Of a DNA stretch of 64,000 bases, positions 46,253-55,200 are shown in pieces. The translations under genes and the position numbers were made by a program. Under the pieces are notes generated by a model that was given only the letters and a program-made list of their open reading frames with translations, did not search any database and had not been told where the DNA came from. Positions within the stretch are counted from its first letter, which is position 1. Each line of letters opens with the position of its first letter. The stretch lies in the NCBI GenBank assembly GCA_020435965.1, contig JAGQYS010000005.1, forward strand, positions 50,046 to 114,045, in the 5' to 3' direction. This stretch comes from Flavobacteriaceae bacterium. GTDB lineage: Bacteria > Bacteroidota > Bacteroidia > Flavobacteriales > Flavobacteriaceae.

Positions 46253-47386
46253 ATGATCAACAAACGCTTACTTATTAAAAATTTATTGGCTCACAATGAT
46301 GAGAACAGTTTTTATGATAAAAAGCGAAAAATTGACATAGGCCAAAAAGAAGGTAAGGCTAAATTTTTAAAACATATTTGTGCCCTTTCCAACAGTAATT
46401 CTAAAAACAATTCATACATCATTATTGGTGTTGATGATGAAGACAATAAAATTATTGGCGTCGATTTTTTTGACGATAGTAAAATCCAAAACCTTATCAA
46501 TGCGTATTTGACAAATCCACCGATCGTACAATACGAAAACATTCCGTTTCCCCATTTACCTGATCATAAAGTGGTAGGCCTTGTCACTATTAGACCAATA
46601 AACAAAATCACATCCTTGAGAAAAAACATTTGGAAATATTATGGAGGATCAGTGTTTTTTAGAGATGGTAGCATGAGCATGCCAAAAGTGTTTGATATTG
46701 AAATTAAGGATGTTAACTCTGAAATTGTATCAGCCATTGAAACTCATGCTCAGAATAATATAGAACACACCTTAAATGGTGTGTTTGATTTTTTACAAAA
46801 ACGGAAAGACTACCACCCACAATACAAAGTCTTTAAAGAGTACTTTGTATTGTGTTGGGCTGGACAAAAAAAAGAGGTCAAACACGAGGTGTTTTATTCT
46901 CGTGTTGATATTGAGTTAATTAACGAACAAGTACGTTTGTTTTTCTCAAATCTTGATGAAGTCTCAATTGAATATGATGAAGGTTCTTTTAAAATCATTG
47001 AATACGTTAACCTAGGGTTGCAAGACACAAACAAATATTTTATGCTAGAAGAGACTATCATTAGGTTTGAAGAAAATGCCAATTATACCATTGATACACA
47101 ACTTCTTTTTGAACCGCCTCAGTATGATAAAAAAGTTTTGCATCATATTTACAATGCTAATAATGCATTGTTAAAAGATATTCAAACCAATGCACCTTTA
47201 AATAAACAGCAAGAATTAGACTTAAAAAACCTGCCTGTAACCTATTTAATATGTTATTTCAATGGTTTTGAAGATGCCATTACCAAACTTGAAGAAGCAA
47301 AACCTCATTTAAGAAACCACAGTACTGAAGTGTATCAGCTTTACAAAGAAGCCATTCGGATTTTACGAAAAATCAAATACAGTTAA
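46253..47386 (+). CDS. AlbA_2-like (Schlafen-type) DNA-binding protein
   Basis: The 377-residue cytosolic protein has an N-terminal AlbA_2-like domain (about 20-135). Its features are DIGQKEGKAKFLKHICALSNS, NSYIIIGVDDEDNKIIGVDFFDD, and VVGLVTIRPINKITSLRKN. AlbA_2 domains occur in prokaryotic Schlafen-like and putative DNA-binding regulators. The usual E-x-K signature is present only partially (KEGKAKFL). The C-terminal ~240 residues are mixed alpha/beta with no recognised domain. The gene ends 1 base from a convergent lipoprotein gene. As a third gene of the SDR-HD trio its role is unknown. Confidence 0.72.
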   Translation: MINKRLLIKNLLAHNDENSFYDKKRKIDIGQKEGKAKFLKHICALSNSNSKNNSYIIIGVDDEDNKIIGVDFFDDSKIQNLINAYLTNPPIVQYENIPFPHLPDHKVVGLVTIRPINKITSLRKNIWKYYGGSVFFRDGSMSMPKVFDIEIKDVNSEIVSAIETHAQNNIEHTLNGVFDFLQKRKDYHPQYKVFKEYFVLCWAGQKKEVKHEVFYSRVDIELINEQVRLFFSNLDEVSIEYDEGSFKIIEYVNLGLQDTNKYFMLEETIIRFEENANYTIDTQLLFEPPQYDKKVLHHIYNANNALLKDIQTNAPLNKQQELDLKNLPVTYLICYFNGFEDAITKLEEAKPHLRNHSTEVYQLYKEAIRILRKIKYS

Positions 47387-47387
47387 C

Positions 47388-47747
47388 TTAATTAGGTTGC
47401 AGTATTATTTCTAAAATTCCAGGAATCACATGACATTCGTCTGAATCAACTTGAATAATTTCAGAAGTGTAATTTTCATATCCTTCAGCTATTATTTCCA
47501 ATACATAGCTTCCAGGTCGTTCTCCTGCTCCCAAAAAACTATTATTGTCTTCAAAAGTCATGAGTTGTTCTTCATACTCACTATCTCGTGCAATAATGGT
47601 TATGTTTTCTGTAATTATTGAACTTGTGTTAGCATCTTTTACAGTAACATTTAAACCATATACAAACTCTTCTGTACAAAAAATTGGTTCCTTGTCTTCA
47701 TTGCATTGTGTAAACAAAAACAACGCTGATATCATTATAAATCTCAT
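47388..47747 (-). CDS. Small lipoprotein with carboxypeptidase-regulatory-like fold
   Basis: The 119-residue protein has a short signal and lipobox FTQC (Cys15). The mature part has a single beta-sandwich-like pattern (YGLNVTVKDANTSSIITENITIIARD, GSYVLEIIAEGYENYTSEII). This is typical of carboxypeptidase D regulatory-like domains found in TonB receptors and surface proteins. It would stay anchored in the envelope. There are three cysteines besides the lipidated one. Function unknown. Confidence 0.72.
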   Translation of the reverse strand: MRFIMISALFLFTQCNEDKEPIFCTEEFVYGLNVTVKDANTSSIITENITIIARDSEYEEQLMTFEDNNSFLGAGERPGSYVLEIIAEGYENYTSEIIQVDSDECHVIPGILEIILQPN

Positions 47748-47791
47748 AGTACTTTTTATTGTAGATGTTTGAACTTAAAAAAGGTTGCTGC

Positions 47792-48982
47792 TTAAACGAA
47801 GTTTAATTTTTGAAACGTATGGTTCAATATTTTTTCATCATCAACATTGAGCCATTTATTCAATAATGTTGCGTAAACCGTTCTGAAATCAACCTCGAAT
47901 TTTAGGTCGCCATTTTTATCTAAATCTTCTAAACTAGCAATGTTGTTGTAGAACCCTTGCCTTTTAAGATTTTCTCCTATAACAAAAACATTGTTGGCTG
48001 TTCCATGGTCTGTACCATTAGCCGCATTTTGTTTTACACGTCGTCCAAATTCTGAAAAGGTTAAAATAAGCGTATCCTTAAAGGTTCCGTTTTGTTTTAA
48101 ATCGTTTACAAAAGCCTCTACGCCTTCAGCGTATTGTGATAACAATCTACTCTGAGCATTGGTTTGGTTTGCATGTGTATCAAAACCACCTAACGATGTA
48201 TAATACACTTTAGTTTGTAATCCTGAATTTATAAATTCTGCTGTGGTCTTTAGCTGCTTTGCAAACTGAGTATTCGGATAAGTTTGCTTTGATGAAAATG
48301 TTTTGGAGATTTCATAAATATACTTAGCCGAAGATTCTGTGGCGATGAGTGTTTTATACAAATACCCTAAATTATGCTCGCTTAAATGAGCATCAGAACT
48401 ATGATTGATTATCGACTTAAAATAGGGCTCCTGAGACGTTCTAAACAAACGTTGTGCATTATTTGTTGCAATAGCACTTAAGGTTTCTCCTTTCATTGCT
48501 AAAGATAACGATTCATCAACTTCAATAGCATCATAAGGAGCTTTGCCATAAGCATCTAAATAACGTCCTATCCATCCCGAAGTCAACGATTGATTTGAAT
48601 GACTTGCCGTTTGCCAAATATCCATTGAGCGAAAATGTGAACGGTTCGGGTTTGGATAGCCAACATTATTAATAATGCTCACAAAACCCTTATCAAACAA
48701 TCGTTTTAAGGGTTTTAAGCTTGAGTGAAACCCAATATCATCAGTTGCTTTAATAAGTTCGCTACTTTTAATTGATAGTGTAGGTCTGTTTTTATAATAA
48801 ATGTCGTTTCTATAAGGCACAATTGTATTCAATCCATCATTTCCACCATCAAGCTGAATGATTACCAAACGTTTATGCCCTAAACCATTTAACAAAATGT
48901 CATCAAATGCATTTACAAAGCTTGGAACAAGTGCCAAGCTACTTGCTATGGATGTTTGTTTTATAAATTCTCTTCTTTTCAT
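47792..48982 (-). CDS. DUF1501 family protein with Tat signal
   Basis: The 396-residue protein begins MKRREFIKQTSIASSLALVPSFVNA, a twin-arginine signal (RRxFIK). It belongs to DUF1501, a sulfatase/alkaline-phosphatase-like fold. The core shows LVIIQLDGGNDGLNTIVPY, the FSEFGRRVKQNAANGTDHGTANNVFVIG motif, and YYTSLGGFDTHANQ. Its partner DUF1800 gene lies 47 bases upstream on the same strand. The pair is widespread in marine Bacteroidota, with no demonstrated enzyme activity known to me. Confidence 0.9.
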   Translation of the reverse strand: MKRREFIKQTSIASSLALVPSFVNAFDDILLNGLGHKRLVIIQLDGGNDGLNTIVPYRNDIYYKNRPTLSIKSSELIKATDDIGFHSSLKPLKRLFDKGFVSIINNVGYPNPNRSHFRSMDIWQTASHSNQSLTSGWIGRYLDAYGKAPYDAIEVDESLSLAMKGETLSAIATNNAQRLFRTSQEPYFKSIINHSSDAHLSEHNLGYLYKTLIATESSAKYIYEISKTFSSKQTYPNTQFAKQLKTTAEFINSGLQTKVYYTSLGGFDTHANQTNAQSRLLSQYAEGVEAFVNDLKQNGTFKDTLILTFSEFGRRVKQNAANGTDHGTANNVFVIGENLKRQGFYNNIASLEDLDKNGDLKFEVDFRTVYATLLNKWLNVDDEKILNHTFQKLNFV

Positions 48983-49029
48983 TTTTTAGTCTTTTCATTG
49001 AGCAATACGTGCCAAATGTCCATTATGGA

Positions 49030-50406
49030 CTAACACATTTGATATTCTGGTAATGACATTAACTGTATGCAATGTTCTTGCTTTGATGACTTTCCGAAAT
49101 CGTCTAAAAGCTGTTGGGTTTCAGTTGAAAGATTTACCATTATAAGATGATTTTTGAGATCATCTATTGATACATTTTTAAATTGTTGCTCAAAATGTTT
49201 CCAATCATGATTTACATTAAAAGGCAACTGTTTTTCTTTTGCTCTTTTTATGAATTTATCGAGTCTGTCGTTAAACTGTCCTTTTTGCTTTGTAGAAATA
49301 TGAGCGCTATTCAATAAAATAGATGCCAAACGTAGTCGCAATAATATGGTATTGCTGTCAATCCATTGTGTTCCATCTTTCCAACCAGCAACATTAGGTG
49401 GCAGTAATAGAACTTGACCTAACAATTTTTGTAACGTTAAAAGATGTTTTTGCTCCTTAAATTGTATTGGAACGTTTTGGTTTAAACCAACGATTAAATC
49501 GATTGGTGATTTAATTTTTGTGCCAATGTTTTCTTCTTCATAAAACCAGTCAGACATAAATACAAATCGCATTAAATCTTCAATATCATATTTTGGATAA
49601 AACACTCCTACCATACTCTCTATGTGATTTTCATTAATGCTTGTATTAACAAAATAGCTGTACACTTTTTTGCAAACAAAGCGCGCACACTGTTTTTCTT
49701 GTACTATAAGATCAATGATGTCATCTCCAGTAAAATTTCCTTTTTTATTAAAAAACGTTTTTTCGTCATAATCATGAGCCCATTTTGCAAATTTAAAAGC
49801 TCCTGATATATCATGACTATAACCTGTAAATGCTCTCGCACTTTCTTTAATATCTTGTTCTGTATAATTGCCTTTCCCTAAAGTGAACAACTCCATAAGT
49901 TCTCGTGCAAAATTTTCGTTAGGGCTTTTCTTTCTGTTTTGCTGTAAATTGAGATATCTTATCATGGCAACTTCTTTAGAAATTGCTTTAGTGAAACTTC
50001 TAAAATTTCCCAGCGCATGCTCACGAAGGGTATTGTTGTATTGCTGAGCAAAAAAGGTGTTGTTTTCTCTACATACAAAGTGATTGGCCCAAAACAAGGT
50101 CATGCGTTCGCGAAGTAATTCCTTTGGGTTATTTAATCTTTCAATCCAAGCCTCATTAAAATCTGATAACTTATCTTGAAGTATTTTACCCAGCTTTTTG
50201 AGGGCTTCTTTATCTTTTTGAATCGATTTGAAATCAATGTGTTTAAGCTCAGGTATATCAATTTCGAGAGGTGTTACTCTAGCAGATTTGCTAAACAACT
50301 CATTTACAATTTCAGTTCTTGATTTACTTTTCAATTGCTGTGATTGCTTTGGTAAAATTCCAAAACCTGCTCGCCAATATAAATGTTGAATGTCTCTTTG
50401 AGTCAT
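49030..50406 (-). CDS. DUF1800 family protein
   Basis: The 458-residue protein lacks an obvious signal peptide. It has the DUF1800 pattern: HLYWRAGFGILP at the start, LLRERMTLFWANHFV, ENFARELMELFTLGKGNYTEQDIKESARAFTGYSH in the middle, and LGQVLLLPPNVAGWKDGTQWIDS. No catalytic residues are established for the family. It is followed by its usual DUF1501 partner. A Tat-exported partner could carry it across the membrane, which is speculative. Confidence 0.9.
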   Translation of the reverse strand: MTQRDIQHLYWRAGFGILPKQSQQLKSKSRTEIVNELFSKSARVTPLEIDIPELKHIDFKSIQKDKEALKKLGKILQDKLSDFNEAWIERLNNPKELLRERMTLFWANHFVCRENNTFFAQQYNNTLREHALGNFRSFTKAISKEVAMIRYLNLQQNRKKSPNENFARELMELFTLGKGNYTEQDIKESARAFTGYSHDISGAFKFAKWAHDYDEKTFFNKKGNFTGDDIIDLIVQEKQCARFVCKKVYSYFVNTSINENHIESMVGVFYPKYDIEDLMRFVFMSDWFYEEENIGTKIKSPIDLIVGLNQNVPIQFKEQKHLLTLQKLLGQVLLLPPNVAGWKDGTQWIDSNTILLRLRLASILLNSAHISTKQKGQFNDRLDKFIKRAKEKQLPFNVNHDWKHFEQQFKNVSIDDLKNHLIMVNLSTETQQLLDDFGKSSKQEHCIQLMSLPEYQMC

Positions 50407-50460
50407 AACCTTTAGACCTATAACGTCTTCATTGGTTTAATATTCTCAAAGATTGAGCCA

Positions 50461-50496
50461 AAAAAAAGCCGTTTCAATATGAAACGGCTTGATTAG
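50461..50496 (-). terminator. Terminator of the aldehyde dehydrogenase gene
   Basis: The perfect 10-bp stem AAGCCGTTTC (50466-50475) / GAAACGGCTT (50481-50490) is followed on the minus strand by TTTTTT. It lies 16 bases beyond the gene end. Confidence 0.86.
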
Positions 50497-50511
50497 TATT
50501 ATAATTTGTTT

Positions 50512-52065
50512 TTATAAATCAAATTTTATGCCTTGTGCTAAAGGTAATTCGTCTGAATAGTTTACTGTGTTTGTTTGTCTGCGCATGTACACTTTCCAAG
50601 CATCAGAGCCAGACTCGCGTCCACCACCTGTTTCTTTTTCACCGCCAAAAGCTCCACCAATTTCAGCACCAGATGTTCCAATATTTACATTGGCTATACC
50701 ACAATCTGAACCAGCGTAAGACAAGAATTTTTCTGCTTCCTTCATTTCATTTGTCATAATTGATGAAGATAATCCTTGAGCCACACCATTTTGTTTTTCT
50801 ATGGCATTTTCAACATCTCCGGAATATTTCATTAAGTACAAAATTGGTGCAAACGTTTCGTGCTGTACAATTTCAAAATGGTTTTCGGCTTCAATAATGG
50901 CTGGTTTCACATAACATCCACTTTCATAACCTTCGCCTTCTAAAACACCACCTTCAACTAACACATTTCCGCCTTCGGCTTTTGCTTTTTCAATAGCAGC
51001 TAAATACGTGTTTACAGCGTCTTTATCAATTAATGGTCCTATATGATTCTTTTCATCTAAAGGGTTACCAATAGTTAACTGCCCATAAGCACCAACAATT
51101 GCGTCTCTTACTTTATCGTAAACAGAATCGTGAATAATTAATCGTCTGGTAGATGTACAACGTTGTCCGCAAGTACCAACAGCACCAAATACAGCTCCAG
51201 GAACCACCACTTTTAAATCAGCAGAAGGTGTAATAATGATAGCGTTATTTCCGCCTAGTTCTAATAAGGATTTTCCAAAACGTTGGGCAACTGTTGTTCC
51301 AACAATGCGACCCATTCTAGTCGAACCAGTTGCAGAAACTAAAGGAATTCTAGTATCTGTTGTCATCATTTCACCAACTTTATAATCACCATTGATGATA
51401 CAAGAAATACCTTCTGGTAAATTGTTTTCTTTTAAAATGTCTGCAATTATATTTTGACAAGCAATAGAACATAAAGGCGCTTTTTCAGAGGCTTTCCAAA
51501 CACATACATCACCACAAACCCAAGCTAAAGCAGTATTCCAAGACCAAACAGCCACAGGGAAATTGAAGGCTGAAATAATACCTACAACACCTAAAGGATG
51601 CCATTGTTCCCTCATCACGTGTCCTGGACGCTCAGAAGGTATTACTTGACCATTTAATTGTCTCGATAAACCTACTGCAAAATCACAGATATCTATCATT
51701 TCTTGAACTTCACCATAACCTTCTTGCAAAGATTTACCCATTTCATAAGACACCAATTTTCCAAGAGGTTCTTTTAAGTCTCTTAATTTGTTTCCAAACT
51801 GTCGCACAATTTCTCCACGTTGTGGAGCAGGAACGTTTCTCCAAGATTTAAATGCTTTTGTTGCAGCATCCATTACTCTATCATAATCTTCTCGAGTGGT
51901 CGTCTTAACTTTTCCAATTAATTTTCCATCAACTGGCGAATAGCTTTCAATGATTTCTCCATTTGAAAAGTTATTTGAACCTGTAGATGTTCCTTCATTA
52001 ATAGCATTTACACCTAATCGCTTAAGTGCTTCTTGTATTCCAAAATCAGTAGCGACTGCTTCCAT
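50512..52065 (-). CDS. ALDH7-type aldehyde dehydrogenase (aminoadipate semialdehyde-type)
   Basis: The 517-residue NAD(P)-dependent aldehyde dehydrogenase has the catalytic Cys303 in GTCGQRCTS, the general-base Glu269 in LLELGGNN, and cofactor Lys191. The pattern (GGVLEGEGYESGCYVKPAI, ANVNIGTSGAEIGGAFGGEKETGGGRESGSDAW) matches the ALDH7A1/antiquitin clade. Those enzymes oxidise L-2-aminoadipate semialdehyde (piperideine-6-carboxylate) in lysine breakdown, so amaB is the closest symbol. No other lysine-catabolic gene is adjacent. It has its own terminator and is monocistronic. Confidence 0.9.
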   Translation of the reverse strand: MEAVATDFGIQEALKRLGVNAINEGTSTGSNNFSNGEIIESYSPVDGKLIGKVKTTTREDYDRVMDAATKAFKSWRNVPAPQRGEIVRQFGNKLRDLKEPLGKLVSYEMGKSLQEGYGEVQEMIDICDFAVGLSRQLNGQVIPSERPGHVMREQWHPLGVVGIISAFNFPVAVWSWNTALAWVCGDVCVWKASEKAPLCSIACQNIIADILKENNLPEGISCIINGDYKVGEMMTTDTRIPLVSATGSTRMGRIVGTTVAQRFGKSLLELGGNNAIIITPSADLKVVVPGAVFGAVGTCGQRCTSTRRLIIHDSVYDKVRDAIVGAYGQLTIGNPLDEKNHIGPLIDKDAVNTYLAAIEKAKAEGGNVLVEGGVLEGEGYESGCYVKPAIIEAENHFEIVQHETFAPILYLMKYSGDVENAIEKQNGVAQGLSSSIMTNEMKEAEKFLSYAGSDCGIANVNIGTSGAEIGGAFGGEKETGGGRESGSDAWKVYMRRQTNTVNYSDELPLAQGIKFDL

Positions 52066-52093
52066 TTTTTACTTATTTTTTTGATTTAATAAT

Positions 52094-52126
52094 TTGACGC
52101 GAAGATACTAATTTATTATATTTTTG
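52094..52126 (+). promoter_or_regulatory. Possible promoter for the alpha-2-macroglobulin gene
   Basis: TTG (52094-52096), a 22-base spacer and TATTTTTG (52119-52126) fit the Bacteroidetes consensus with a long spacer. It would leave a leader of about 150 bases. Strength cannot be judged by reading. Confidence 0.35.
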
Positions 52127-52284
52127 TGGTTGAATAATCGGACTAAGATTTTGTTCAGTTATCGATTTTAATACTTATTTAACATTATTTCAAAATCTAA
52201 ATATAAACAAATAGCCGTAATTATTTAACAAGAGATTACTTACGCTCTTTTAACAACATCGTTCACTTAAATACTTAAACAATT

Positions 52285-55200
52285 ATGCAGCTAAAAAAAT
52301 CTCTTGTCGTTATTCTACTCACACTAGTTGCTTTTTCATGTAAGCAAAAAGAAACGCAAACGGATAATCTTTTTAAATTCAAGGATTATATAAGCTACAC
52401 AACCTCTGGATTGGTTTCGGTTAAAAGCCCTATCAATATTAATCTTGTAAAAGCAGTTGATGGTTGGCAACCTAATGAAGAGGTTTTAACAAACGTCATA
52501 AGTATTTCACCTAAAGCTTCTGGAAAGCTCATTTCAAAAAATGGGAATCAATTAGTTTTTATTCCAGAAAACTCTTTAAAAGCTGATACAGAATACTCCG
52601 TAACAGTTAAGTTGAAAGATATTTACGAAACCACACCAAAAGGTTTCGAAACCTATACGTTTCAATTCAAAACCATTAAGCCAAATTTTTCGGTGATTAC
52701 CAACAATTTACAATCCTATAGCAAAGAATGGCAATATATTGAAGGTGTTATAAAGCTAGCTGATGTTGTGAATTTGGAAGACGCCAAAACACTTATTGAA
52801 GCGTCTCAAAACAAAACAAACCTTTCCATTAAGTGGGATGAATCAATTGAAACAGCGCGTATTTTTGAGTTTAAAATAGACAGCATTCATCGTGATATCG
52901 ACGACTCAAAAGTAACCATCAATTGGAACGGAAAATCCATCAATGCTAATAACAAAGGCGAGAACACCATCGCTATTCCAGGCATTAATAACTTCACTAT
53001 TGTTGATGTAAAAGTGGAACAATCACCTGAGCAATACTTATCCATTAATTTTTCCGATCCTTTAAAAAAGCAACAAAATTTCGACGGTTTAGTAACATTA
53101 CAAGGTGTTACAAACCCAAAATATATCGTTGATGGCAACGTGTTAAAGGTGTATACAGACTCTCGTGTGGTTGGTAATATACAGGTCGATGTGTTTCAAG
53201 GCATTCGAAATACAGACGATTTCAAACTAAGAATCCCTTTTTCAGAATTGATTTCATTTGAAGCACTAAAACCTCAAGTTAGACTCATCACAGGTGCAGG
53301 AATTTTGCCTAATTCGCAAGATTTACGGTTCAATTTTGAAGCCGTCACCCTTAAAGCCGTCGATGTACGTATCATTAAAATTTTTGAGGATAACGTCCTT
53401 CAGTTTTTACAAGACGATAATATTGGTAGCAACAGCGATTACAGCATTAAACGTGTTGGAAGGCGTATTGCAAAGAAAACCATCCCTCTTGTAAAAGATG
53501 AAACCATAAACACAGGAAAATGGAAAGCCTACAGCATTGATTTGTCTCAATATTTTAAAGCAGATGCTGGTGCCATTTATCGTGTAGAGTTAAGTTTTAA
53601 CAAAGATTATTCGCTATATGATTGTGAAGCGAATAACACCAATACAACCAATCTTGAGGACGAAGAATACTACGAAGAGGACTATTATTATGACGAAGAA
53701 GAATACACTGAAACTTCTGATGATGAAGACCTTCGTGAAGAACAATATTGGGATAACGTTATCTACAATTACAAGCGTTATTCGTATAACTGGAGAGAGC
53801 AGGACAATCCTTGTCATGAAGCCTATTACAATCAAGAACGTATGCTTTCCAGTAATCTCATGGCATCAAATCTTGGTGTCATCGCAAAACGAGGTACTAA
53901 CAATTCGTTTCATTTTGCAGTCACCAATATTTTAAATACCAATCCTGAAGCGAATGCAAAAGTAACGTTGTATAATTTCCAGCAGCAACCACTTGCTTCA
54001 AAAATAACTGATGCTGATGGGTTTACCATAATTGATTCAGATACCAATGCCTATTTTGCTTTGGTTGAAAAAGGAAATAACACGACTTATGTAAAAATAA
54101 ACGAAGGGAACTCTTTATCACTAAGTAAATTTGATGTTTCAGGAAAAACATTGCAACGTGGATTAAAAGGCTTTATTTATGGAGAGCGTGGTGTTTGGCG
54201 ACCAGGAGATTCGTTACACTTAACATTTATGTTAAACGATAATGCCAACCCTTTACCAAAAGGACATCCAGTAAAAATGGAAGTGACTGATGCTAATGGA
54301 AAGCTTGCTTATAGAAGCATTACTCAAAATGGATTGAATAACGTATATCGATTTTCCGTGCCAACATCACCAGAAGATAAAACAGGAAATTGGAACGCTA
54401 AAGTTTCCGTTGGTGGCGCAACGTTTTATAAAACATTAAAAGTTGAAACCGTAAAACCCAATCGGTTAAAAATTAAACTGGATTTTGAAGACAACGTGAT
54501 TTCAAACACAAAACCACTACAAAGTAAACTCAGCGTTAATTGGCTTCATGGTGCACCTGCAAAAAACGTCAAGGCTGAAATAAAAGCGAAATTTAGCACA
54601 ACTTCAACTGGTTTTGAAACCTATCCAAACTATGTGTTCAGTGACCCAACACGCTCATATAACACAGAAGAAATTACCATTTTTGAAGGTAATGTAAATG
54701 CTGAAGGCATCGCAAACGTAAATAAGAAATTAAACGTTGGCACCAATGCTCCAGGAATGTTAAACGTATCATTTTTAACCAGAGCATTTGAAAATGGAGG
54801 TGACTTTTCTATTGATGCGTTTAGCAAAAAATATGCGCCTTATAAATCGTTTGTTGGTTTGCGTTCACCAAAAGGAAATGCGTATGGCTCGTTTTATACA
54901 GATGAAAATCAAACATTCGATATCGTTGTTGTTGATGCCCAAGGGAAGCCTATACAACGCAAAAATCTCGAGGTAAAAGTCTATAAGATAGAATGGCGTT
55001 GGTGGTGGAATTCGTCTTATGATGATTTGGCTTCCTATCAATCATCCACCTATCGCACGCCTTTTACAAGCAGTACAGTAAACACAAATGCTAAAGGTGA
55101 AGCTAGTTTCAACATAAACGTGCCTGACGATGAAAGTGGTCGTTACCTCATTCGAGTGTATGACAAAGAAAGCGGTCATGCCACAGGACGCGTAGCCTAT

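Noticed and set aside
44863..47386. The SDR/HD/AlbA_2 trio as a phage-defence system.
   Set aside because: No nuclease, membrane effector or toxin is present and no mobile elements surround it, so a defence claim would go beyond the evidence.
53614..53935. Open frames on both strands over the acidic insert of the A2M gene.
   Set aside because: They arise from the GAA/GAC/TAT-rich codons of the insert and lack any start signals or recognisable protein features.
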